Source of the DNA: Chara braunii | Taxonomy: Eukaryota > Streptophyta > Charophyceae > Charales > Characeae | Length of the DNA stretch: 34,845 nucleotides | Direction of reading: 5' to 3' | Assembly: GCA_003427395.1 (NCBI GenBank) | Contig: BFEA01000196.1 | Span: 1,336,788 to 1,371,632, forward strand | In this document: piece by piece, positions 1 through 9,169 of the stretch | How positions within the stretch are numbered: position 1 is the first letter of the stretch | Layout of the letters: each line of letters opens with the position of its first letter | Notes under the pieces: generated by a model | Told to the model about the DNA's origin: nothing | Databases searched by the model: none | What the model saw: the letters and a program-made list of their open reading frames with translations, nothing else | Made by a program: the position numbers and the translations under genes

Positions 1-3
1 GTG

Positions 4-67
<64 letters not shown>

Positions 68-78
68 TGTGTGTGTGT
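1..78. repeat. (GTGC)n / (GT)n microsatellite
   Basis: A tetranucleotide GTGC/GCGT run occupies the window edge and passes into a short GT run at about 68-78. It continues off the left edge, so its full length is unknown. Confidence 0.97.
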
Positions 79-1266
79 AAGATGTGGAACAAGCAACCAT
101 AGCAACCCATTTATTAGGAACCTCCATATGCTTTGGTAAACCACGATCTGCTAGCTTGAGTAGTAAACATACCTAGTTGCCAGTGTCGAAACCGAGATCC
201 TTGCAGATGCAAGGTGGGTAGCACAATAGATAACATATAGAGAGAGGAGAGAGGAGAGCGGGGAGAGGAAAAGGAAAGAAGTGGGAGCACGATCATGGTC
301 AATGTCATCGAAGACTAGCTTCATCGCTGCCTGAGGAGGGGTGGCTTTCACCGGTCACGGCTCATCAAAGTGTGAGATTCCTTTGGCTCCCAGATTTAGG
401 TAGTGAGAGGGTATTGTGGTAAGAGTTTGGGCAGTAGGTGTTCCAAGGAGGACTTACCATGTGCTTGTTGGCATCGGCCTCGCCGAGAAATTCATCCATG
501 GCCACCATCTCTGACCTCGATCTCTTTGCGGAGACCAGCCAATGTGGTTGTAGTATCAGGATTCACTACCTTTCTTCTGCCGATCACCGCTCATTGGAGC
601 TCCGTTTGCCCACCGTTGTGGAGTATTAGCAGCTGGCAGGGACGAAGAAGGGCATCCTCCTGTCCCAGGTAGCTATGGAGGTGGAGAAGCTCCACCGTAG
701 TACCGAGTCTGAGGGAATACAGAGGAGGAGAGATGAGGTGAAGCAAGGTTTGCAGTTGTCGCCAACAGTCGGTGGCGTTGAACGAAGATGTCCAGGCGCC
801 CATTGGCCAACAATTAAAGAGAGCAGTATGAGGCACATTGTGGCGGTGGTAGTGGTGGTGTGTGCCAAAGGTAGATAGCAGCATAAGGGGGCCAGGGCAC
901 AATTGGACTATGAGCGGGGGTAGCGTGCACGCATCTCGGAAAGTTTGAAATGGGGTGGTGGGATTAGGGGTGGTGAGGTATCTCAGACATGGTGGGGGAT
1001 TGGGAGGGAACTACACATCGGCATGAGGTCAGATCTACATGGAGTGGGGGTAGAATGTGACGATGGTGATAGTATCCGTATGCCGCAGTAGCTTTGCGCG
1101 AGTGTCACAGGGGATTGAGGAATATCAATAAACTCAATTTACTAAAGTAAATGAATCAACAAAAATAATCATATTTTAAAACGAAATAATTGCTATACTT
1201 AGAAGAAATAAAAATCCATAAAAGAGGTATAGAAAATAAATACAAATAAACGATATATATAATACA
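79..1266. other. Unassigned region with a weak coding-like stretch
   Basis: No recognisable gene. On the plus strand about 630-877 reads as a charged, coiled-coil-like peptide (Glu/Lys/Arg rich around MEVEKLHRSTESEGIQRRR), but it follows an in-frame TAG, ends soon after, and the open frame upstream is in another register. It could be a decayed exon or a gag-like fragment. From about 930 the DNA is G-rich, and from 1130 it is strongly AT-rich. No promoter or splice pattern stands out. Confidence 0.3.
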
Positions 1267-1419
1267 AATAATCTAATATATAGGTCCTTCGGGACATCCG
1301 TTAAAATTGGAACGATACAAAGAAGATTAGCATGACCCCTGCGCAAGGATGACACGCATAAATCGAGAAATGGTCCAAATTAAAAAAAAAAAAAAATCAT
1401 AATAATAATCTAATATATA
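1267..1419. repeat. 16-bp target-site duplication bracketing the U6 copy
   Basis: aataatctaatatata occurs at 1267-1282, directly before the U6 start, and again at 1404-1419, just after the A-tail and a short spacer. The match is 16 of 16. This is the size and placement expected of target-primed reverse transcription. Confidence 0.9.
1284..1396 (+). pseudogene. U6: U6 snRNA retropseudogene with poly-A tail
   Basis: Nearly complete U6 spliceosomal RNA sequence at 1284-1381: the 5' stem-loop gtccttcgggac, the AGC triad, the run cgcaaggatgacacgca, and the 3' end ggtccaaat. U6 base-pairs with the 5' splice site and with U2/U4. Here the ACAGAGA box reads acaaaga, which should harm function. Instead of the Pol III T-run the RNA is followed by 15 A (1382-1396), and the whole is flanked by a perfect 16-bp duplication. 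I see no upstream sequence element of the plant U6 promoter type; TATA-like strings upstream are expected in this AT-rich DNA. I call a LINE-mobilised processed pseudogene. Confidence 0.93.
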
Positions 1420-2199
1420 ATAATGATAATATATATCATATTAATCATATTTTATTAATAGTGATTATATATTCTTCTGTATATTATATATAAATATATG
1501 ATATGATTAATATGATTACAATATATATATATATACATGTATATATATATATATGTATTGTAATAAAATACTTTCGCCTATGAATACAAACACTTATGCA
1601 ATTATTGGGGGGGAGTTCACGTTTTTCTGGTACGGGGGGGGAAACTATGGTGTGTGTAGCGCTGTATGTGCATTTATCCATATGCAAGCGGTGTGGCATG
1701 TGCGTTGTCGGTTTGTGTAGGTTGTGAGGTGTCCTTTGGGCATATCGCAATGTTTTTTGGGGAGGACTTGTTGTCTGCGACCTTGTGGCGGGCTGTGGGT
1801 TTTGGTAATCGTTGATTTGTCAATTTGTGTTTTCTTTGATGTGGTTGATGTACGTCATGTTTCTTTTTGTTTTTTTGTTTACTGTTTGTGCTTTTTTGTT
1901 TTTGTTTTTTGCCTTCTTGTTTTTTGTCTTCTTGTTGGGGCGGTGTGTTTTATTATGGGGGGTTCCCACTCTTGTGCCCTCATATGTAGAAGGAGGGGGG
2001 TTGTGTTTTTGGTTACAGGGGCGTAGGTGCAAGGTGAGGCGGTGGGGGGGGTTGTTGGGGGGGGTCTTTATTGTGGAGCTATTTCAGTGGTTGTGGTTTT
2101 GTTATTTGTCATGCACATGTGAGTATCTAGTTTATATATATATATATAAATATGTGTTGTCGGTTAAAACATGTTATTCATTTAAATAGTACATTATTT
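1420..2199. other. AT-rich then GT-rich low-complexity DNA
   Basis: 1420-1560 is mostly A/T with TA runs. 1600-2110 is G/T-rich on the plus strand, which opens long frames on both strands (Phe/Val/Leu-rich on plus, Lys/Asn-rich on minus). These translate to low-complexity peptides and I do not accept them as genes. Confidence 0.6.
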
Positions 2200-2756
2200 T
2201 TCAAATAATATTTTTTTAGCCAATATGTAACCTCATATAGCTTTCAACAATCACATAGAGGATAACTTTGGTGAGCACAAACTCTCTCCCGACAAGTAAT
2301 AAGATCTCGTTGCATTAAATTACATAAATTTCATACAAGTCACCCGAGGTCAAGTTGTGTAAGTCATGCGATTGAACACACTTAACACCTAGACTAAGTA
2401 CTATGTTCAGGATGTATCCTCTGTAGAAACATTCAAATTCAATTTATCCTCAGTTGTATCGGATTCCTCTACAAAAATGATCATAAAGGGAGACTGTATC
2501 ATGTCTAAGACTAAGACTTTATAAGTTTATGATGTATCCTCTGTATATAAATTACATCGGATTTTCCGAACACACTAAGCCCCATTCTACTAGGTGACAC
2601 TCTTAAGCTTCAAGTTCAACTTAGTAGCTGTTGTATTACTCTACAGAGTGCTCGAGAAACCATAAATGTGAATCAAATACAAATAATTAGTGATTAAACA
2701 CACTTTAAGTTAACACCTAGAATAAATATGTTCAGGATGTATCTTTGGGCAACCTA
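2200..2756. repeat. AT-rich region with a diverged internal repeat
   Basis: The phrases 'taacacctag' and 'ttcaggatgtatc' recur in the same order near 2384-2420 and 2705-2745, and 'gatgtatcctctgta' recurs near 2410 and 2531. This looks like an old partial duplication of about 300 bp. No coding or RNA signal was seen. Confidence 0.45.
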
Positions 2757-3005
2757 TCAGCCCTGCTGCCTATCACTGTTGTTTTGTCCAAGTTGCCTGC
2801 CCATTGGTAGGGTAATGGTCCTGAGTGCTGGTCACACTGAGGTAGGATAGTGGGATAGGGGGTGTGCTAGGAGTATTGACATGAGGATGGGATGGGAGGT
2901 GATCTCATATTCCAGGACACCCACGGCCCATTGCTCCAGGTGATCACTGTGCACTCAGTGACTGGCCTATACAACACCATGGACTTCAAAAAAAAAAAAA
3001 AAAAA
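2757..3005 (+). mobile_element. SINE-like repeat, family S, copy 1 (3' portion)
   Basis: Shares a long ordered set of words with copies near 7.9, 11.2 and 14.3 kb: 'ggtcctgagtgctggtcaca', 'ctgaggtaggatagtggga', 'gggggtgtgctaggagtatt', and a terminal 'tacaacaccatgga'. It ends in an A-run at about 2989-3005. The 5' part seen in the other copies is short or absent here, consistent with 5' truncation. No open reading frame, so it is a non-autonomous retroposon. Confidence 0.75.
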
Positions 3006-3590
3006 GGGAAGAAGGGTGGGGAGGGGGCATTCATGCAATTAAACCCATAGCCCCACCCTGCTACCCCAAGGTCCAGTTGCGTAGAAAATTGTGCATATAA
3101 GAAAAGAGATCGTCACATCTCCATCAACCACCCACCTTACCGTCTGCAAGCCCCAAGTCCTGGTTGGGATTCAGCGCAAACAAGAGCGCCACCACAAGTC
3201 AGCAAGAGATAGGAATCCCATAAGACAATGGACCTCCATAGACACCTCAGGCAACATTGCAGACAATAATGTCGATAAGAGTCAGCTACTGAGGGAGAAA
3301 ATGCAGAGAGGGACACAGGGACTACCTTCTCAGGGAAAAGGTATTCGAGCCAAGAACATAGTTGTGACGCGCCAACCACACGCCCTGTGCTGTTTTCCGT
3401 TCGGAGTGCTAAGGGTGCGGAACGAGGGTCCGGGAGAACAGCAAGATGGGGTGCGCCAAGGATTTTTGGAAAATTGAGTGTGGGGACACAAACATAACTG
3501 AAATCCCCCCTGTTGGTCCAATGAAGTAAGTCGGTTGCTTTCGCGCGTCGCGGAATGCTCGCGCGGGCACGGCGCGAAAAGAGAAAAATC
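3006..3590. other. Unassigned region
   Basis: A 128-codon frame on plus (3091-3477) has no recognisable motif and an unremarkable composition; I do not call it. 3030-3120 is C/A-rich. Nothing else supported. Confidence 0.4.
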
Positions 3591-3595
3591 CAAAT

Positions 3596-4093
3596 TCAAT
3601 CCAAAAAGTATTGTCGAACTTCCCACCGCGCTACGGCTCTTCGTTTAGAGCGAAAGGGCTTCGGTACACTCCGCGTGTCCCGTTTCCGTATCAAGTCCCG
3701 ACGTCGCTCGTTGGTAAGTTCCGAGTCCGACGTGGAGGGTCTCAGCCGCGTTACTATTTCCTTGTGTTTGTCTTCACTCCGTATTCGGTAATGGAAGCCC
3801 TTTGATTCGTAGCGATCGAAATGCTGGCACTCAGTGGACAGGGTTCGAGGCCAATGGGGCGCCACTGCCACCCACGAAATGACGATCACCTCGTTAAATG
3901 ACAACAGCATTGAGTAAGGCGGGAAGTGCGTATTGATAATGACAAAACCCGCGTCCACGAATCTAGAACAACGATTTTCGGGAGGGAAGTAATATCGTCC
4001 GCCGATCTGTGCAACAGCTTCTCGTACGTCCCACTCGCAAACACGGGTCCTCTCCTCGTTGTAAGGGAAGGGGCGCGTTGGCGTGGGGGACAC
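3596..4093 (-). CDS. Partial unknown-family protein (paralogue of 27346-27828)
   Basis: A 165-codon open frame with no ATG start. An in-frame TAG lies just upstream, so it is either a downstream exon or a broken copy. Function unknown. It aligns by eye with the plus-strand ORF at 27346-27828: FPYNEERTRVCEWD against FPYLTESNRLCARD, then AGFVIINTHFPPYSMLL against AGFVVITTSFPPFHLLL, then VISWVAVAPHWP against VVPWNSIACYWP. Conservation of hydrophobic and aromatic positions with many base changes argues for past protein selection. The C-terminal third is Arg/Lys-rich (ERRRDLIRKRD). The surrounding 3.5-5.8 kb is GC-richer than the flanks, as for a genic patch. Confidence 0.5.
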   Translation of the reverse strand: MSPTPTRPFPYNEERTRVCEWDVREAVAQIGGRYYFPPENRCSRFVDAGFVIINTHFPPYSMLLSFNEVIVISWVAVAPHWPRTLSTECQHFDRYESKGFHYRIRSEDKHKEIVTRLRPSTSDSELTNERRRDLIRKRDTRSVPKPFRSKRRAVARWEVRQYFLD

Positions 4094-4380
4094 GGGAGGC
4101 TAGCGCGCAATCGAGGTGCGGCCGTCAATCCACATATCAATCAATCGAAATGAGTTTGCAAAAAACCCCGAGACGTCATCAAAAAGCACAATCGAAAAAA
4201 AACTAACTAATATTTTTCTTCCCTTCGACACGAGAGAAACATGTTATAAAACTCGTACAACCATGCAAGAATCGGGTTAAAGTTTCGAGGGACCAACCCG
4301 CAGCTCAGGTTCAGCAAGCCAGATCGTCGTAAGCCCGAGGCACTTTACTCTTTCGAGGCTGCCTCACATACTGGCTGCGG

Positions 4381-4470
4381 ATGTCGTGCAGTATAAGACA
4401 GATGGCATGCGCAGTGCAATTCAGAACGACAGATCTAAACACTCTTGCATTCTCGAACAAGATCCCGTCG
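4381..4470 (-). repeat. Conserved non-repeat-like block shared with 27885-28003
   Basis: Read on the minus strand, 4470-4428 and 4410-4381 match the plus-strand block at 27885-28003: 'gagtgtttagatctgtcg' and 'gcatgccatctg' are identical, and neighbouring bases differ at scattered sites. In this locus the block lies about 290 bp upstream of the ORF in sense orientation; in the other it lies 57 bp downstream. It could be an exon, a regulatory element or part of a larger duplicated gene. Confidence 0.6.
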
Positions 4471-6080
4471 AGCTCTGGGTCTAATCAACGCAAAAATTCA
4501 CATACAAGCATTTCTATGCATACATCCACTGTGGAAGGTGCGAAAATGACAATGGTGCACAAATCAGAAATAAATCGGGGGATTGTACACACGCATCCAC
4601 CGTTCACAAGACAAGATGATTGAGTTCCTTTGCATCCGGGGATTACCCAGGAAACTAATGGAAGAGTTCCGAAAGAAGTTCTTCTTCGCAGGAAATCACA
4701 AGGGTTCACTTCGGTTCACAGGAGAGACAGACTCATAACACAGCGTCATTCAGATCAGAGAGAGAAAGAGAAGAGATGGGTGAGAAGTGTCGAGACAGGA
4801 GACGCTAGAATCCGACAAGGGAATGTTCGGCTTCACAGCCATGGACTCACACCAAAAAAAATGATCCGCAACCATGAAGGCACATTCGCCGTAAAATTCC
4901 AATATGGCCCTGGGCCAATCATCCACTCAACTCCAATTACCGATCCTCATACCCGCACCGACGATCCCGGGCGTCGCGTGCTAACTTCCGCCGCTGCGAT
5001 CATCACCCCGCTGACGCAAACTCGACTCGGCTCGCCCGGATCCCACAGTCCGTCGTGGTGATCAAGCGCGCAACCGACCAACCTACAATCAGCCTGTCAG
5101 GACTTTTCGACTCGCAAAGAACGCATCACCTAGCCATTGCTTCCCGAAAGCTGGCTTGGGAGTTAAAAACGTAAGAGAGATTTGCGGGCGCGCTTGCGGA
5201 ATTTATAGTTGCGAGAAAGAAGATAGACAGGGGAGAAGATAAAGGGGAAATCGAGGTGTAAGAGGAGAAGATTCAGGGAGGGGTGCTCAAGGGAAGCCAT
5301 GTTGATCCTTCGGAACCCAATGTTCGTCCAATCAGATTCGTCGCGCAATAGGAAGATCCTCTTACTCAACGCGTTTGATTGGTGAGCAGGGGTAATCGAA
5401 GGATCAACGGGGCTTCGTGAGCCAAGGTTGAAGAGCGAGAAGCAGCGCGAGACGGGTCAAAGATTCAGATGATCAAGAAAGGAAAAACAGGCGCGCAAAG
5501 AGCAGAAAGAGGAAAAACAGTTGCGATAGCAGAAGAAGAGGAGGGGGAAGGGAGAGAGAAGAGAGCACGGGGGAAGAATGACGTGGGAAATGAGGAGGAA
5601 GCTCGCATGCGCGGCGCCGACAACAAGAGAAAAAGGCACCAAAACAGTTACAGCTTGCCTACGTCCTAAACTAATTCAAAAATTGAAATCACCATATCCG
5701 CGCGCGAAAGTCGACGCGGGAAAAGAAAGTCCTATGCCTATCCGTATTCTCACAAAATTCCTAAAGTTTTCTCCGACGTGACCGAGAGCATTCATGCACA
5801 AAAAAAAGGACACGTCGGGTTCCATTTATTCCGGAATTCATAACTGTCGAGCCCGATTCCTAGTGCGCTCGCTAAGACGCACACAATTTCCCATGCATTT
5901 CCCGAATTACAAAAAGCAGAATTCCAAGAATCAATAGAGCCTCCAAAAAAATGGGGGCCTGAACAAGGCACCTGAAATCAAGAAAAGCAACGGGGGCTTT
6001 GTTGGGTCAGTATGATACAAAAGAGGGAATTGAGTCAAGGGGTACGAAAGATAGCACGGGGTCGGGAAGTGGTTCGTCAC
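4471..6080. other. Gene-like but unassigned region
   Basis: GC-richer than the flanks. Several frames of 60-143 codons exist, the longest on plus at 4630-5061, but none carries a motif I know, and codon use looks unselected (many Arg, Ser, His). 5460-5600 is purine-rich (GA runs). It may be the 5' flank of the minus-strand gene at 3596-4093. No TATA box or splice pair was convincing. Confidence 0.35.
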
Positions 6081-6081
6081 A

Positions 6082-6190
6082 TAGTCTCTAGTCCCAGGGT
6101 AAGATACAGTCGGTTAGTCTCTAGTCCCAGGGTAAGATACAGTCAGTTGATGCACGGCAGATCAAGCCCCAGGGTAACATACAGTGAGCA
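6082..6190 (+). repeat. 33-bp tandem repeat with decayed third copy
   Basis: 6082-6114 and 6115-6147 are near-identical 33-mers containing tctagtcccagggtaagata. A diverged continuation with 'ccagggtaacatacagt' follows at about 6168-6185. No coding sense. Confidence 0.85.
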
Positions 6191-6418
6191 GTCTCAGGGC
6201 AGATCAAGCCAAAACATAGTCTCAGACTTGTAGTTCTACAGTAAATACAGTCGGTTGCCTCGGGGCACATCACAGACCCAGAATGAGTTACGCCAACAGA
6301 AAAACACTGCAAACCATTTTCTCAGGACGAACCACACTCACAGGGATCACTCTATGAGGGCAGAAGAATCTATATCTACTTGCTCAGGTGAGATCAGAAC
6401 CACACAATCCATGTATCA

Positions 6419-6545
6419 GGGACGCTGGACCCGATTTCTAGCAGGTGCCGCTCCCCACAAATGGACTTGAGCAGCCGGAGCCTCCACTGCTCTTATCACC
6501 CCCCTAGCAGACCTGGGCTGGTTTTCTTTTGGAAACTTGAAAAAT
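6419..6545 (+). mobile_element. Short 'gggacgctgg' retroposon, diverged copy
   Basis: Begins gggacgctggacccgattt and continues 'tagcaggtgccgctcccc', the head shared with copies at 16.2, 29.1 and 30.5 kb. The downstream part ('gagcctccactgctcttatc') loosely follows the tail of those copies before ending in an A-rich stretch near 6537-6550. No coding capacity. Confidence 0.6.
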
Positions 6546-6619
6546 AAAGAAGACGTCCTGCCCAGATTCAGCAGGTAATTGAGTTGGTTAGGCTTAGCAT
6601 TTTTCTTAGAAAGGAAATG

Positions 6620-7021
6620 GGGAGCAAGTGGCCTAGCTCAGATGGTCAGGCACACAAGGCATTCAGGAGGTTGTGGGTTCAAAAGCTATAGGTCAGCTGT
6701 GCTTGGTCCCAACGAACTTAGATGGTTGGCTTGCTCCCCTGGAGCAGTGTTGGCAGGGTCTTTGGCCATCACAGGTGTCTTGCTGTGTGCGTGTGCGTTG
6801 TGTGGGGTGTGTGGGACAGTGCTGGCCATAGACACTGCTGTGGGCCGTGCAGCTACTGGCAAAATGTTCGGTCTTTGTGTCAGTGCCCCCCCCCACGGGC
6901 TGCCCCACCCTGCTCCCCAACCACCACCAGTTACGGCGGGGACAACATGCATCATTGCATCCCCTTTATTGTGAGAGGTAGCTATGCTTGCAGGGGTCCC
7001 CTCTATAGGCTTAGGAGTGGT
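6620..7021 (+). mobile_element. tRNA-derived SINE (head 1)
   Basis: 6629-6645 reads tggcctagctcagatgg, an excellent tRNA D-arm/box A. Box B-like 'gtgggttcaaaa' follows at 6674-6684, at about the spacing found in tRNAs. The acceptor and T-stems do not pair properly, so this is a Pol III SINE head rather than a tRNA gene. The body to about 7020 is unannotated GC-rich sequence without an ORF that I trust. Confidence 0.6.
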
Positions 7022-7291
7022 GGTAGGTAGGTAGTGAAAGCTTAGGTGAAATTGCGAGATGGGGGTTCAAAACCCCGCATCCATGTGCATGGACACTGGC
7101 GGACATTTACATACGTATACCAATCTGCAAATCCCCCATGGCTGATGCACGTAAGCTATTACAAACACTGCTTGCGCACCACCCAGGGGTCTTAGTCCAT
7201 GGTTGTTGTATGTTGGGTTGGGGTTGTGGGATAATTGCCTGATGCTCTTGGTTCTAGGTGGTTCGTTGCGTGCTTGCATACTTGGGGATGA
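7022..7291 (+). mobile_element. tRNA-derived SINE (head 2)
   Basis: 7061-7076 (gggggttcaaaacccc) folds as a perfect T-arm-like hairpin carrying a box B. A weaker box A-like stretch lies around 7029-7046. It directly follows head 1 and may be a second SINE or a dimeric element. No open frame of note. Confidence 0.45.
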
Positions 7292-7339
7292 TTATTCATT
7301 TGCCTTCCAGTCCGGTTATTCATTTGCCTTCCAGTCCGG
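7292..7339 (+). repeat. Perfect 24-bp tandem duplication
   Basis: 7292-7315 and 7316-7339 are identical, each containing 'tcatttgccttccagtccgg'. The perfect identity suggests a recent slippage event. Confidence 0.95.
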
Positions 7340-7367
7340 TATTGCACATAAATCGTTCAGTTTCCAC

Positions 7368-7934
7368 AGTCGCTCAGTAGGTTCAACAGTAGATTGCATG
7401 GATGAGGTCGTGTGCTCAAAACTCACTCACGTAGTGGGATGCAGGACCAAGAGACCTGCACGCCGCCCATAGAATAAGGAACGGTTGATAAGAGTGAGAC
7501 TTAGTACAGACTGTGGTCGGTGTTGGTAGGTTTCTCGGCGCAAGATTAGAGTAGAGGGACCCGTTGCTAGCTGGAGATCCGGGGGGGTTGCCACTAGGCA
7601 CGGGAGGGGTTAGGATGACGGCCCCCCTAAGGACAGCTCACCCGTGAACAGGAACAGTTGATGAGAGGGAGACTGAGTACAATCTATGGTCGATGTCTGC
7701 CTGAACTAGGACCCTATAGACCGCCCATGGAACCAGGAACAGTTGGTGAGAGTGAGACTTAGTACAGTCTATGGCCGGTGCTGGTAGGACTCTTGTGTTG
7801 GTGGGGCTCTCTACAGGATTGGTTGGGTTGCCTGCCTCCTATGTTCGGTTCACTATCAACAAAAACAACTACTAATGACAACGAGTGTGCACAGCAAACA
7901 ACCTAACAACAAACACCAGTAACAACAGCCGTGT
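7368..7934 (+). mobile_element. Possible tRNA-like head followed by three copies of a ~70-bp unit
   Basis: 7371-7390 (cgctcagtaggttcaacagt) resembles box A, and 'gtgtgctcaaaactcac' near 7410-7426 resembles a decayed box B. Downstream the unit 'accgcccatggaaccagga' plus 'gagtgagacttagtacag' occurs at about 7462-7534, 7641-7700 and 7719-7792, with moderate divergence. It may be the 5' body of the SINE-like copy that follows. Confidence 0.4.
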
Positions 7935-8340
7935 ATGCAACGATAGGAATGCAAAATAGGTCCACCTATGAGACTTGTAGTCAAATGCCTGTACCTAGTA
8001 CCTGAAGTACCCGGGCGACAAGGCTCACTCAAATATGCTTCCATCTGGGCTGAGTGGTGTGTGTGGGACTTAGCTTAGCCCTGGTACCTACAACCACTGT
8101 TCGGTCAGGTCACCCCCAAGCTGGAGGGTGACGATCCTGAGTGGTAGACACTGAGGTAGGATAGTGGGAGGAGTGCGCTGGGAGAAATTACGAAGAGGTA
8201 GTTTGGGAGGGAGTCCCATATGATTAGTGGGGCTCTTCCACATGGCCAAGTGCCGAAGGTGACTCCCATATGTCTATAATCCAGCCTCTACAACAACCTG
8301 GTCTTTGTATTAAAAAAAGAAAAAACGAAAAAGAAAAGAA
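7935..8340 (+). mobile_element. SINE-like repeat, family S, copy 2
   Basis: Word order follows copies at 2.8 and 11.2 kb: 'acccgggcgacaaggctca', 'cttagccctggtacct', 'ccactgttcggtcaggt', 'gacactgaggtaggatagtg'. It ends at 'cctctacaacaacctggt' and an A-rich tail starting about 8311. Non-coding. Confidence 0.72.
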
Positions 8341-8398
8341 TATAGCTTAGCCAAAAAGGGAGGGGGGGGGAAAGAACCCAACTGTCAATATCCCAAAA

Positions 8399-8480
8399 TT
8401 AATTTTTCCTTTGTTTTCCTTTGCCAACTCCAACTCCCAATATTAATTTTTCCTTTGTTTTCCTTTGCCAACTCCAACTT
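8399..8480 (+). repeat. 44-bp tandem duplication
   Basis: 8399-8442 and 8443-8480 repeat the T-rich word 'aatttttcctttgttttcct' followed by 'ttgccaactccaact'. The match is essentially exact over the 36 shared bases. It abuts the foldback element at 8502. Confidence 0.9.
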
Positions 8481-8501
8481 AGTACTTCAGTACAGTCACA
8501 A

Positions 8502-8648
8502 AAAAGAGTTATAATTGCACTATGGGGCAAGATACAGTTTCCAATTGCACTTCGGGCACCCTACCTGGCCAGAAAGCTGGGTTGTATACAATGCCTGAAC
8601 TGCAGCTAGAAACTGTATCTTGGCCCATAGTGCAATTATAACTCTTTT
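8502..8648. mobile_element. Foldback/MITE-like element A, 39-bp terminal inverted repeats
   Basis: Left arm 8502-8540 and right arm 8610-8648 are inverted repeats matching at 38 of 39 positions (arm begins aaaagagttataattgcac). The 69-bp centre includes 'agaaagctgggttgtataca'. A related element with a similar centre and inner arms lies at 33141-33327. No target duplication is clear, because the arms end in A/T runs. Confidence 0.88.
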
Positions 8649-8950
8649 CTTCTTCTTTTTTTAACAAAAGACTCCGCTCATTTGATAACGCACACCAAAG
8701 GAAGAGGCCGGGAATCCTTAACAAACAACCTGGGAAAAAGAACAAAATTGTTACTGGGACCATTACCTAGCTTGGGAGTAGGCAGCAGGGCGAAAACTCC
8801 AGAGACAGAAATGGCCAGAACCAGACCCCTGTCCCGATGATACCAGCCCCTGAGAAAACAGATGCCTCAGGCCATCAAAGCCTAACAATCCAAAAAGGGA
8901 TAGAACAAAAGTTCAAAACCACCAATTTCACCAAACAAACCCAAATCCAC
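8649..8950. other. No feature seen
   Basis: A/C-rich sequence without convincing ORF, RNA or repeat signal. Confidence 0.4.
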
Positions 8951-9022
8951 ACTAATCCTTGGCTGTGTGCTTTTACCAGCAGCAGTAGCACTGCAGGTTA
9001 AAAAAAAAAAAAAAAAAAAAAG
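8950..9022 (+). mobile_element. Isolated retroposon tail with A-run
   Basis: 'cttttaccagcagcagtagc' then 'actgcaggtt' and about 22 A resembles the terminal part of the short elements at 16.2 and 29.1 kb ('agcaccactagcactgcgg' and A-tail). The stem half upstream is poorly preserved and the head is missing, so it would be a heavily 5'-truncated copy. Confidence 0.4.
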
Positions 9023-9081
9023 AGTTTCCCTGGCCCAGCTAATCTCGGTTCTTCTGCCACAAACCAACCCCGTTGCCACCC

Positions 9082-9169
9082 TTTTTTTTTTTTTTTTCCT
9101 GTTTGTTTAAGACGTGCTCCAATCTATTCGTGGGAAGCAGCACATGCTGGGAATCAGGCTCAGCGTCCT
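9082..9169 (-). mobile_element. Short 'gggacgctgg' retroposon, minus copy
   Basis: On the minus strand: aggacgctgagcctgattcc, 'cagcatgtgctgcttcccac', 'gaatagattggagcacg', then an A-tail (plus-strand T-run 9082-9097). The same variant, with 'gaatagattggagca', lies at 12046-12137, so the two form a subfamily. Confidence 0.7.

Noticed and set aside
1284-1381. Functional U6 gene
   Set aside because: Mutated ACAGAGA box, A-tail instead of T-run, flanking target duplication.
1724-2189. 100- and 125-codon plus frames (Val/Phe/Leu-rich, membrane-like)
   Set aside because: Hydrophobicity comes from GT-rich low-complexity DNA; no start context or motif.
3091-3477. 128-codon plus frame
   Set aside because: No motif, and an equally open minus frame overlaps it; no evidence of selection.
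4630-5061. 143-codon plus frame
   Set aside because: Compositionally random and opposite to the better supported minus-strand gene region.
8502-8648. miRNA precursor
   Set aside because: Near-perfect 39-bp arms, a 69-bp centre, and a related element elsewhere fit a foldback MITE better. Small-RNA data could reopen this.
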